From JAWSVE01 sp050789445 (GTDB lineage: Bacteria; Pseudomonadota; Gammaproteobacteria; Pseudomonadales; Cellvibrionaceae): a DNA stretch of 64,000 nt. Within the stretch, counting starts at the first letter, position 1, and every line of letters begins with the position of its first letter. The stretch is taken from positions 124,001 through 188,000 of the forward strand of contig JAILXR010000001.1 of the NCBI GenBank assembly GCA_050789445.1, in the 5' to 3' direction. The position numbers and the translations under genes are program-made. The notes beneath the pieces were generated by a model. It was not told where the DNA came from. It saw nothing but the letters and a program-made list of their open reading frames with translations, and did no database searches. Shown piece after piece: positions 31,572-40,296 of the stretch.

Positions 31572-33044
31572 TTAACTAAGTTTCTTTAATAGAATTTCAT
31601 TAACCGCTTGTGGATTCGCTTGCCCTTTAGAGGCTTTCATGATTTGACCGACGAAAAAACCTAGCATCTTAGGGCGCTTATCTTCGTCTGCGTTTCGGTA
31701 GTTCTCAACTTGTTTAGGGCTGTTATTAATAACGTCATCAACCATTTTTTCAAGTGCCCCAGTATCAGAGACTTGTTTTAACCCTTTGTCAGCAATAACT
31801 TTATCAGCGTCACCTTCACCATTCCACATAGCTTCAAACACTTGTTTCGCAATTTTAGACGAAATAGTGCCATCATCAATACGCTTAATGAGGCCGGCTA
31901 AGTCATCAGCTGAAATAGGGCAGGCAGAAATGGTCAAATCTTGTTGATTTAATTTTGCGGCGATGTCTCCCATAATCCAGTTGGCCGTTAATTTAGCTTG
32001 GCCGCTATTTATGGCGGCTTTTTCGAAATATTCAGCCGTTAGTCGGTCAGAGGATAGGTTCTCGGCATCATATTCTGATAATCCAAATTCATTGATGAAT
32101 CGCTCAGATTTTTCCTCTGGAAGTTCTGGCATTCGATCGCGTAAATCTTGGATGAACGCATCGTCTAAAACAACAGGTAATAGATCGGGACAGGGGAAGT
32201 ATCGGTAATCGTTTGATTCTTCTTTGCTTCTCATTGCTCGCGCTTTCTTTGTCTCGCCATTATATAAACGCGTTTCTTGTCGAATTGTTCCGCCACTTTC
32301 TAACACATCGATTTGGCGTTCGACTTCCATGGCGATGGCTTCTTCCATAAATTTAAAAGAGTTTAAATTTTTTGTTTCTGTTCGAGTGCCAAGTTTTTCT
32401 TCGCCCATGGGACGAATAGAAATGTTGACGTCAAAACGCATTGAGCCTTGCGACATTTCGCCGTCACAGATCTCAAGTGATGTCACAATTCCGTGTAATT
32501 TTTTAGCGAATGCGACAGCTTCTTCTGAATTGCGAATATCGGGTTCTGTAACGATTTCAATTAGGGGTGTGCCAGCACGGTTTAAATCAATGCCTGAGAC
32601 CCCATGGCCGTTGAGTGGAAAAGATTGGTCATGCACCGATTTACCGGCATCTTCTTCAAGATGAGCATGATGGATTCGAACAGTTTTCATCGAGCCATCT
32701 TCAAGTTGGACATGAACTTCACCTGGGCCAACAATTGGTTCGGCTAGTTGGGTTGTTTGATAGCCTTTTGGTAAATCAGGGTAAAAATAATTTTTACGCT
32801 CAAAAACAGAACGTTTATTTATTTCTGCTCCAATGGCTAAGCCAAACATACCTGCACACTTAAAAGCTTCCATGTTGGCAACTGGTAATGTGCCAGGCAT
32901 GGCGAGATCGATTGCGCAAGCTTGAGTATTGGGCTCGGCGCCGAATGCAGTGCTCGCACCTGAAAATAATTTTGTTTTAGTGGCCAGTTGGACGTGAATC
33001 TCTAAGCCGATAACGGTTTCCCATTGCATTGTTATGTTCCTCAC
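31572..33044 (-). CDS. gatB: aspartyl/glutamyl-tRNA amidotransferase subunit B
   Basis: A 490-residue GatB, the kinase/transamidation scaffold that activates Glu-tRNA-Gln or Asp-tRNA-Asn and transfers ammonia. The N-terminus MQWETVIGLEIHVQL, the LNRAGTPLIEIVTEPDI segment and the YRYFPCPDLLP segment are hallmarks. The C-terminal helical tail domain (from about residue 330) binds tRNA and is complete. The ATG overlaps the gatA stop by 4 bases. Operon order is gatC-gatA-gatB, reading leftward. Which amidation is needed depends on the tRNA synthetases elsewhere in the genome. Confidence 0.97.
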   Translation of the reverse strand: MRNITMQWETVIGLEIHVQLATKTKLFSGASTAFGAEPNTQACAIDLAMPGTLPVANMEAFKCAGMFGLAIGAEINKRSVFERKNYFYPDLPKGYQTTQLAEPIVGPGEVHVQLEDGSMKTVRIHHAHLEEDAGKSVHDQSFPLNGHGVSGIDLNRAGTPLIEIVTEPDIRNSEEAVAFAKKLHGIVTSLEICDGEMSQGSMRFDVNISIRPMGEEKLGTRTETKNLNSFKFMEEAIAMEVERQIDVLESGGTIRQETRLYNGETKKARAMRSKEESNDYRYFPCPDLLPVVLDDAFIQDLRDRMPELPEEKSERFINEFGLSEYDAENLSSDRLTAEYFEKAAINSGQAKLTANWIMGDIAAKLNQQDLTISACPISADDLAGLIKRIDDGTISSKIAKQVFEAMWNGEGDADKVIADKGLKQVSDTGALEKMVDDVINNSPKQVENYRNADEDKRPKMLGFFVGQIMKASKGQANPQAVNEILLKKLS

Positions 33045-34492
33045 TCAATACCGCTAGGAGCGAGTTGATGAAAATCAGTCGCTAATTGAAATTGATGTGC
33101 GACATTCAGAATGCGCCCTTCTTCAAAATCTTTCCCAATAATTTGTAAGCCAACAGGTTTGCTATCAACCAGTCCACAAGGGATTGATAAGCCAGGAAGC
33201 CCTGCAAGATTTGTGGCGACGGTATAAATATCTTCCATGTACATAGCAACAGGATCTTTTTTTGAGTCAAGTTGAAATGCAGAATTTGTTGCTGTTGGTC
33301 CAGCGATAACATCAACATCCTTAAACGCATCATCAAAGTCTTGTTTGATGAGTCGGCGAATTTGTTGTGCCTTTTTATAATATGCATCGTAATAACCCGC
33401 CGATAAAGCATAGGTTCCGATAAGAATGCGTCGTTTAACTTCATCTCCAAAACCTTCACCGCGAGAACGTCTATACAAATCCTCCAAGTCGGTAGGATTT
33501 TCACAGCGATGGCCATAGCGAACACCGTCAAAACGCGATAAGTTCGCAGAACATTCGGCGGGAGCAATGATGTAATACGTTGGAACTGATAAGGATGAGT
33601 GAGGTAAGCTGACTTCTTTAATAATCGCGCCTAGTTTTTCAAGCTCGTTGAGCGCAGTTTTCACTGATTTTTCAGTATCGGAATTTAATCCCTCACCAAA
33701 ATATTCTTTTGGAATACCAATTTTCAATCCAGAAATACTTGCTTTGATTTCATTTGAATAATTTGGAATGTCTTTGTTAATGCACGTCGAATCTTTTGGG
33801 TCAAAGCTCGACATGGTTTGTAATAGCAATGCGGCATCTTCAGCCGTACGCGTTATTGGACCAGCTTGGTCAAGACTGGAAGCGTATGCAATCATACCCC
33901 AGCGAGATACGCGTCCGTAAGTCGGCTTTAACCCAGTTAAACCGCAAAGAGAAGCCGGTTGACGAATTGAGCCACCGGTATCGGTTGCTGTTGCAGCAGG
34001 TGCAATACGCGCAGCGACAGCGGCAGCGGAGCCTCCAGAAGAACCTCCTGGAACGCAATCAATTGCCCACGGATTTTTTACCGGACCGTAAAAACTTGAT
34101 TCGTTGGATGAACCCATTGCGAATTCATCCATGTTGGTTTTTCCTAGTGTCACGCTACCGGCGTTATGAAAGTTTTCGATGACAGTGGCGTCGTAAGGAG
34201 GAATAAAATTGTCGAGCATCTTCGAGCCGCAACTTGTTTTAATTCCATTGGTGCAAAAGATATCTTTGTGGGCAATTGGAATTCCACATAGGGGATCGGA
34301 GTTTCCAGCGGCTAATAATTTATCAGCTTTATCGGCTTGCTTAATGGCTTGTGTTTCAGTCAGCGTGATAAAACTATTATACGTAGGATCAAACTCTTTA
34401 ATGCGATTGAGGAAGTGCTGAGTCAATTCAACACTTGAAAAGTTTTTCGCACGTAAACCTTTGGCCAGCTCGGCGATGGTGAGATTATGCAT
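33041..34492 (-). CDS. gatA: aspartyl/glutamyl-tRNA amidotransferase subunit A
   Basis: A 483-residue amidase-signature enzyme that releases ammonia from glutamine for the GatCAB complex. The Ser-cisSer-Lys triad elements are visible: HKDIF (Lys near residue 76), the GGSSGGSAAAVAA signature near residue 150, and TDTGGSIRQPASLCG near residue 171. Length is typical. It overlaps gatB by 4 bases and lies 78 bases downstream of gatC. Nothing unusual. Confidence 0.97.
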   Translation of the reverse strand: MHNLTIAELAKGLRAKNFSSVELTQHFLNRIKEFDPTYNSFITLTETQAIKQADKADKLLAAGNSDPLCGIPIAHKDIFCTNGIKTSCGSKMLDNFIPPYDATVIENFHNAGSVTLGKTNMDEFAMGSSNESSFYGPVKNPWAIDCVPGGSSGGSAAAVAARIAPAATATDTGGSIRQPASLCGLTGLKPTYGRVSRWGMIAYASSLDQAGPITRTAEDAALLLQTMSSFDPKDSTCINKDIPNYSNEIKASISGLKIGIPKEYFGEGLNSDTEKSVKTALNELEKLGAIIKEVSLPHSSLSVPTYYIIAPAECSANLSRFDGVRYGHRCENPTDLEDLYRRSRGEGFGDEVKRRILIGTYALSAGYYDAYYKKAQQIRRLIKQDFDDAFKDVDVIAGPTATNSAFQLDSKKDPVAMYMEDIYTVATNLAGLPGLSIPCGLVDSKPVGLQIIGKDFEEGRILNVAHQFQLATDFHQLAPSGIE

Positions 34493-34570
34493 TCCTTAGG
34501 TTTCCTAGAATAGCGTGATAATAATATTGGTTTTTTGATGGGGGTATTGGTCGCTGTTAATCAATCATTT

Positions 34571-34852
34571 TTAATCAATGACTTTGGGGACCAAGTACAA
34601 TCCATTTTCAGTTAATGGGGCGATGGCTTGAAATTTATCTCGAACGTTGGGTTCGGTAACGTTATCTACCCGTAATCGCTGCAGTGCATCTTGAGGGTGA
34701 GCCATGGTATCAACACCAGTTGTGTCAATTGATTGTAATTGATCCACCAACACTAAAATGTCAGAGATGCTTTTAGTGACTTCATCAAAAACCTTGTCGT
34801 CTACATTTAACCGAGCAAGGCTAGCTAGTTGTTCTAATTCAGAGCGATCCAA
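34571..34852 (-). CDS. gatC: aspartyl/glutamyl-tRNA amidotransferase subunit C
   Basis: A 93-residue GatC that stabilises GatA and links it to GatB. The N-terminal LEQLASLARLNV helix and the later TMAHPQDALQRLR and ENGLYLVPKVID segments are typical. It is the first gene of the operon and lies back to back with mreB, as in Pseudomonas. Confidence 0.95.
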   Translation of the reverse strand: MDRSELEQLASLARLNVDDKVFDEVTKSISDILVLVDQLQSIDTTGVDTMAHPQDALQRLRVDNVTEPNVRDKFQAIAPLTENGLYLVPKVID

Positions 34853-35242
34853 GTTTGTTCTCCATAAAGGTAAAGTGTGGCGATTGTATTTTATTTCTAC
34901 AGGTTACCGTGATTGTTACATCCCAAATACTTTCAGCGTGTGAGCTTGTACACTGTCAGTTTTCTAATAAGGCGCTAAACTTACCACATTTGCGCCTTGC
35001 TCTAAATGCCTACGATTGGTAGAGTTCCTCGATTTGCACAATTGTGGCGCCAGTATGATAATGCATAAGTTTTTAGCCTAATTAGACTGGTCAAGCTTAT
35101 TAAAAAAACAGTCCTATAATCGCAATTTTGTAGAAGCTGTCATTTGAGCAGAATAAATAATTATTTGTTGAAAGGCTATTTTTAACAAATGGCTAGTAGT
35201 CAGACAATGATAACAATTAGTAACAACAGGTAGATTCTTTTA
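34853..35242. other. divergent intergenic region gatC / mreB
   Basis: This 390-base region must hold both operon promoters. For mreB a TATAAT lies at 35115-35120, 120 bases before the ATG, with a poor -35. No riboswitch, hairpin or small ORF was recognised. Confidence 0.4.
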
Positions 35243-36283
35243 ATGTTATTACCCAAACGCCTTCGCGGCTTATTTTCAAATGATCTTTCTATCGACCTCG
35301 GCACTGCAAATACCCTCATTTTTGTGAAAGAGCGAGGAATCGTCCTAGATGAACCTTCAGTTGTTGCTATTCGTCATCATAACGGCCAAAAAATTGTAGA
35401 AGCCGTCGGTGTCGAAGCAAAGCGTATGTTGGGTCGAACACCAGGTAATATCACGGCAATTCGCCCGCTAAAAGACGGTGTAATAGCTGATTTCCAGGTC
35501 ACTGAAAAAATGCTGCAGCATTTTATTAAGAAAGTACATGAAAACAGTTGGTTTCAGCCAAGCCCACGAGTATTAGTTTGCGTACCTTGCTTATCTACCG
35601 AAGTTGAAAAACGAGCTATCAGAGAGTCTGCCCTCGGTGCTGGCGCTCGAGAAGTTAGGTTAATTGAAGAGCCTATGGCGGCTGCAATCGGAGCTGGTTT
35701 AAGAGTAGAAGAAGCCAACGGTTCAATGGTTGTTGATATTGGTGGCGGAACGACCGAAATTGCGATTATCTCTTTAAACGGTGTTGTGTATTCTGACTCG
35801 GTGAGAATTGGTGGAGATCGCTTCGATGAGGCAATCGTCAATTATGTTCGTCGTAATTATGGTTCGGTAATTGGTGATGCAACAGCAGAAAGAATTAAAC
35901 AAGAAGTAGGGTGTGCTTACGCAGGCAGTGAAGTACGAGAGATTGATGTTCGTGGCCGGAATTTGGCGGAAGGTGTGCCAAGAAGCTTTACACTTAACAG
36001 TGATGAAATATTAGAAGCACTTGTCGATCCTCTTTCTAGTATTGTTCAAGCTGTGAAAAGTGGACTTGAAAAATCTCCTCCAGAGTTGGCGTCCGATATT
36101 GCTGAAAGCGGTATTGTGTTAACCGGTGGTGGCGCATTACTACGAGATATTGATAAATTACTGTCAGAAGAAACAGGTCTGCCTGTAATAATTGCTGACG
36201 ATCCATTGACTTGTGTTGCTCGTGGCGGCGGCAAGGCCATGGATTTAATGGATCGAAATGGCATAGATTTTCTTTCGTCTTGA
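35243..36283 (+). CDS. mreB: rod shape-determining protein MreB
   Basis: A 346-residue bacterial actin that forms membrane-bound filaments and directs lateral cell-wall synthesis. The phosphate-1 loop (SIDLGTANTLIF), the phosphate-2 motif (VVDIGGGTTEIAII) and the adenosine motif (GIVLTGGGALLRDID) are all present. The N-terminus MLLPKRLRGLFSND resembles the amphipathic membrane-binding helix of Pseudomonas MreB. It leads the mreBCD-maf-rng-yhdP run. The organism should therefore be rod-shaped. Confidence 0.98.
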   Translation: MLLPKRLRGLFSNDLSIDLGTANTLIFVKERGIVLDEPSVVAIRHHNGQKIVEAVGVEAKRMLGRTPGNITAIRPLKDGVIADFQVTEKMLQHFIKKVHENSWFQPSPRVLVCVPCLSTEVEKRAIRESALGAGAREVRLIEEPMAAAIGAGLRVEEANGSMVVDIGGGTTEIAIISLNGVVYSDSVRIGGDRFDEAIVNYVRRNYGSVIGDATAERIKQEVGCAYAGSEVREIDVRGRNLAEGVPRSFTLNSDEILEALVDPLSSIVQAVKSGLEKSPPELASDIAESGIVLTGGGALLRDIDKLLSEETGLPVIIADDPLTCVARGGGKAMDLMDRNGIDFLSS

Positions 36284-36391
36284 TCCCTAGATTGTCCTGT
36301 TTATAATTCAATAATAACCTGATCTATGATCGGGTTTGCCTTTAAATCCACTGTTCTTTTTGCCATCAAACTGTGAGCAGGAGCATTTACC

Positions 36392-37306
36392 ATTAAGCCG
36401 CTGTTTACGAAAAATTCTTCAGCAACGGCCAAAGCTATTTTGCTTGGCTTGATTGCTCTGGTCCTGATTTTAATTAATAGTTATACCTCTTTTTTTGAAC
36501 CTCTCCAATCCAAATTGGGGATGGTTTCTTCTCCACTCTATTCCATTACAAATTTTCCTCGGCAGGTAGTAGATTGGGCGGGAGAGCGCTTCTCGAGTAA
36601 GAAACGTGTGCTTGAAGAAAATGAGGCGCTTCGCGAAGAGCTATTAATTCATAAGCGTAAATTGCAGCAGATGGCTGCGATCTATGCTCAGAATGTCCGC
36701 CTTCAGCAGTTGATGAATGCCAGTGAATCACTGCAAGAGCGCGTTATTGTCACGGAATTAACGGGGGTCTCTCCAGACCCTTTGGCTCATATCGTTATTA
36801 TCGATAAAGGAAGTCGTCATGGCGTCTATCTTGGGCAGCCTTTGGTCGATGCTGATGGGTTGATGGGGCAGGTGATCGAAGTGAGCCCTTTTTCAAGCCA
36901 GGTTATGTTAATTACAGATAGTACTCATGCCTTATCCGTACAGGTCAATCGAAATGGAGTGAGGGCTATTGTGGAAGGTATAGGGGACTTATATCGACTC
37001 GAGCTTCGTTATGTCTCCAATACCGTCGATATCCAAGAAGGAGACTTGCTGGAAAGCTCCGGTTTGGGGCAGCGTTTTCCTCGGGGTTATCCAGTGGCTA
37101 TTGTAGAGTCGATAACCCATGATCCAGGGAAGCCTTTTGCCGAAGTCATTGCACGTCCTGTCGCCCAATTAAATCGGTCTCGCCATGCTCTATTGGTGTT
37201 TGTTGCTAACGCTGGAGGGCAAATCAATCGTCAGGGTGGAGATGCGACCTTAGATGATCAGAATTTAGGGGATGGGAGCGACACTAATAGCGATGAGCCG
37301 GAATAG
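36392..37306 (+). CDS. mreC: cell shape protein MreC, apparently starting at ATT
   Basis: A 304-residue inner-membrane/periplasmic scaffold of the elongasome. Translation from ATT 36392 gives KPLFTKNSSAT after the initiator, which aligns with the E. coli start MKPIFSRGPS at residue 1. AGGAG at 36379-36383 is 8 bases before the ATT. There is no ATG, GTG or TTG between the upstream stop (36374) and the ATT; the next possible codons are CTG 36401 and TTG 36440, the latter inside the membrane helix. Helix (17-35), coiled coil (about 65-110) and the beta domains with VIIDKGSRHGVYLGQP and GYPVAIV follow. ATT starts are known for infC and pcnB. A sequencing error from ATG cannot be excluded. Confidence 0.85.
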   Translation: MKPLFTKNSSATAKAILLGLIALVLILINSYTSFFEPLQSKLGMVSSPLYSITNFPRQVVDWAGERFSSKKRVLEENEALREELLIHKRKLQQMAAIYAQNVRLQQLMNASESLQERVIVTELTGVSPDPLAHIVIIDKGSRHGVYLGQPLVDADGLMGQVIEVSPFSSQVMLITDSTHALSVQVNRNGVRAIVEGIGDLYRLELRYVSNTVDIQEGDLLESSGLGQRFPRGYPVAIVESITHDPGKPFAEVIARPVAQLNRSRHALLVFVANAGGQINRQGGDATLDDQNLGDGSDTNSDEPE

Positions 37307-37390
37307 AAATATCAAAAGATGCGCAGGTGATGGACCAAAGCCCTCTCATGGTAATAAACAAGTCTAACTCGATATTTGGAAACGCTTAAA

Positions 37391-37894
37391 ATGAGTTTGG
37401 ATTCTCAATATACCCACAATATGACAATTGTTTCATTCTCGTTTTTTGTCGCGTTGTTGTTGGCTGTCTTTCCTTTACCCGTTACTTGGGCTTGGTATCG
37501 GCCAGAGTTTGTGGCACTTCTTGTGATTTATTGGGTCATGGCGCTTCCGCAAAATGTTGGCGTTGGTATGGCTTTTATCGTTGGGCTTTTGCAGGATATT
37601 GCCGAATATGCTGTTTTGGGCCAGCATGCATTAGCATTGGTCGCTGTCGCTTATGTATGTATGTTGTCTTATCGTCGAATAAGAAATTATGCCTTGTGGC
37701 AGCAATCAGCTTGGGTATTTGTTCTTGTTGGATTACATCAACTATTTTGGAACTGGGTTCATGGTTTTGATGGTCCTGCAGCGCAATCTTTAATTTTTCT
37801 TGTTCCTGCATTGGTGAGTGCGTTAGCTTGGCCGCTTGTGTTGATTGTGATGGAGTGGGTGCGAATGAAAACCCACAAACCTCTTTACCAATAA
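37391..37894 (+). CDS. mreD: rod shape-determining protein MreD
   Basis: A 167-residue inner-membrane protein with five or six helices, partner of MreC in the elongasome. The PVTWAWYRPEFVALLVIYW and VGMAFIVGLLQDI segments are typical of MreD. A TTG at 37376 would add five residues, but GGAAA lies seven bases before ATG 37391, so I chose the latter. It follows mreC by 84 bases and precedes maf by 128 bases. Confidence 0.93.
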   Translation: MSLDSQYTHNMTIVSFSFFVALLLAVFPLPVTWAWYRPEFVALLVIYWVMALPQNVGVGMAFIVGLLQDIAEYAVLGQHALALVAVAYVCMLSYRRIRNYALWQQSAWVFVLVGLHQLFWNWVHGFDGPAAQSLIFLVPALVSALAWPLVLIVMEWVRMKTHKPLYQ

Positions 37895-38022
37895 AAACTT
37901 GATCTGATAGCCGTTTTATTTAACTTTATCGTCTATTCTCTCCCCTAGCTCCTTTCCTCGTAGTCTCATTTTTACCGATAGGTATAATGGCCAGCTCTTC
38001 ATACAGTTAGGATTATGTAGTA

Positions 38023-38607
38023 ATGCTTTATCTCGCTTCCCAATCACCTCGTCGACGAGAGATTCTTGATCAGGTTGGTGTTAGCTATAGGGTAATACCG
38101 CAAAACATAGATGAAACTCCGCTGCCTCAAGAATCCCCCGAAAGTTATGTTCAGCGTTTGGCTCTTGAAAAGGCTAGGGCAGGTTTAGCATCTGTTACCG
38201 ATAAGACGGATAATGATTGTGCGTTAGGTGCGGACACTATTGTGGTTTTAGAGGGTCAGATATTGGGTAAGCCCAAAGACCGCCAATCTGGTTGTGAAAT
38301 GCTGGCCGCACTCTCTGGGCGAAAACATTTGGTGATGTCGGCTATCGCTATTGTTGATAAAAAACAAAGTTGTAACGGTCTATCAATGACAGAAGTATTT
38401 TTTGGTTCTTTAGATCAACAGTTGATAGATAAATATTGGGATACTGAAGAGCCTTGCGACAAAGCGGGAGGTTACGGTATCCAAGGATTTGGTGCTTTTT
38501 TTGTTGAAAAAATTATAGGTAGTTATAGTGGGGTTGTAGGTTTACCAATAGAAATTTTATTCCCAATGTTAGAAAGGCTTAAAATTCCATATTGGAATTC
38601 GCAGTGA
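38023..38607 (+). CDS. maf: Maf/YhdE-family nucleotide pyrophosphatase
   Basis: A 194-residue Maf-fold enzyme. The N-terminal LASQSPRRREILDQVG motif and the catalytic LGADTIVVLEG and GKPKD segments are visible, as is the later GGYGIQGFGAFFVEKI. The YhdE subgroup hydrolyses dTTP, UTP and modified pyrimidine nucleotides to their monophosphates, cleaning the pool. Its place between mreD and rng is the same as for E. coli yhdE. Confidence 0.95.
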   Translation: MLYLASQSPRRREILDQVGVSYRVIPQNIDETPLPQESPESYVQRLALEKARAGLASVTDKTDNDCALGADTIVVLEGQILGKPKDRQSGCEMLAALSGRKHLVMSAIAIVDKKQSCNGLSMTEVFFGSLDQQLIDKYWDTEEPCDKAGGYGIQGFGAFFVEKIIGSYSGVVGLPIEILFPMLERLKIPYWNSQ

Positions 38608-38684
38608 GATAAAACATGTCAATTAGATAACTGATGTTTTTAAGAAAATCAAAAAAATGCCCAGATAAATTAGAGCGGTAAGTT

Positions 38685-40217
38685 ATGAGTGATGAAATAC
38701 TTGTTAATGTGTCCCCTACCGAAACCCGTGTGGCACATGTTGAAAATGGTCTGGTGCAAGAAGTCTTTCTTGAGCGAACTCGTAACCGTGGGTTAGTCAG
38801 TAATATTTATAAAGGAAAAGTTGTTCGCGTTCTACCAGGGATGCAAGCAGCGTTTGTAGATATTGGTTTAGAGAGAGCGGGTTTTATTCATGCTAGTGAT
38901 TTTGCCCCTTCACCTGATTTACATTTAACAACTAGTGAAAATTCAATTACAAAAGATATTCGTGAGTTAGCAAGAGAGGGGCAATCTCTTCTTGTACAAA
39001 TAGTAAAAGAACCAATTAGTACAAAAGGCCCAAGATTAACAACTCAAATATCCATTTCTGCCAGAAATTTGGTGTTTATGCCAAATGCCAATCACATCGG
39101 TATTTCAGCTCGGATAGAAGATGAAGAAGAGAGAGCGCGTTTAAAAGCGCTGTTGCAACATGCTATTGATGAATATTCTCAAAATAATAGTAATTCTATG
39201 GCAAAAAAATCTGTCTGTAGTAACGAAGAAAACAATAATCCCGGTGGCTTTATTGTTCGTACAGTCGCTGAAGGTTGTGTTGAAGAAGAAATTAGTGCTG
39301 ATATTCCATTTTTAATAAAATTATGGGACCAATTAAAAGCATCGGTTAAAGATAAAAAAGCACCTGCTATTATTTATGAAGACCTACCTTTGTATAAGCG
39401 TACATTGAGAGATTTAGTCAAACCAAAAATTGAAAAGGTTAGGATTGATAGCTCAGAAGCTTATCAGCGTATGGTTGAGTTTGGCAAAGTATATACGCCT
39501 GAGATATTGCCAAAATTAGAATTATATACTGGCGATCGACCGCTGTTTGATTTGAATGGCGTTGAAGATGAAATTGAGAAGGCACTGCAAACCCAAGTGC
39601 AATTAAAGTCCGGTGGTTATTTGATTATTGAACAAACGGAAGCAATGACAACGGTCGATGTTAATACTGGGGCGTTTGTTGGCAATAGAAATCTAGAAGA
39701 AACTATTTTTAAAACAAATTTAGAGGCGGCAACTTCTATTGCTCGCCAAGTAAGGTTAAGAAATCTTGGCGGCATTATTATTTTAGATTTTATTGATATG
39801 GAAGATGTTGAACACCAGCGTCAAGTGTTGAGAGCTTTAGAAAAAGCTATGGAGCATGATCGCGCAAAAACATCAATCACGGGAGTTTCTGATTTGGGTT
39901 TGATTGAGATGACACGTAAGCGTACGAGAGAATCCCTAGAGCAATTGATGTGCGAATCGTGCAGTGTATGTCATGGTCGAGGAATTTTAAAAACGCCTCA
40001 AACTGTTTGTTATGAAATTTTTCGAGAAATTATGCGCGAAGCAAGAGTTTATGATAATGAAAAATTTTTAGTGTTAGCCGCACAATCGGTTGTCGATTGT
40101 CTGTTGGATGAGGAGTCAACGCATGTTGCAGATCTAGAGACGTTTATTGGTCGAGCGATTGAATTTCGAGTTGAAGATATTTATAACCAAGAGCAATACG
40201 ATATCATTTTGGTTTAA
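38685..40217 (+). CDS. rng: ribonuclease G
   Basis: A 510-residue endoribonuclease of the RNase E/G family that matures 16S rRNA 5' ends and degrades mRNA. It starts SDEILVNVSPTETRVAHVEN, has the S1 domain (about 35-120), the active-site acidic segments VDVNTGAFVG and ILDFIDM, and the zinc-link cysteines CESCSVCHGRG. It is 21 residues longer than the E. coli enzyme because of one insert rich in Asn and Ser near residue 165 (SQNNSNSMAKKSVCSNEENN), before GGFIVRTVAEG. It follows maf by 77 bases in the mre run. Confidence 0.96.
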   Translation: MSDEILVNVSPTETRVAHVENGLVQEVFLERTRNRGLVSNIYKGKVVRVLPGMQAAFVDIGLERAGFIHASDFAPSPDLHLTTSENSITKDIRELAREGQSLLVQIVKEPISTKGPRLTTQISISARNLVFMPNANHIGISARIEDEEERARLKALLQHAIDEYSQNNSNSMAKKSVCSNEENNNPGGFIVRTVAEGCVEEEISADIPFLIKLWDQLKASVKDKKAPAIIYEDLPLYKRTLRDLVKPKIEKVRIDSSEAYQRMVEFGKVYTPEILPKLELYTGDRPLFDLNGVEDEIEKALQTQVQLKSGGYLIIEQTEAMTTVDVNTGAFVGNRNLEETIFKTNLEAATSIARQVRLRNLGGIIILDFIDMEDVEHQRQVLRALEKAMEHDRAKTSITGVSDLGLIEMTRKRTRESLEQLMCESCSVCHGRGILKTPQTVCYEIFREIMREARVYDNEKFLVLAAQSVVDCLLDEESTHVADLETFIGRAIEFRVEDIYNQEQYDIILV

Positions 40218-40296
40218 TTTTTTTAGTTAAAAATTTAAGCTTGAAAAAAGTGATATGAAGATATTAACCAAAAGTGTAAACCACATAAAATAAAAT

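Noticed and set aside
33106..34182. Overlapping frames of 153 and 128 codons within gatA
   Set aside because: Shadows of the gatA coding sequence in other frames, with no domain of their own.
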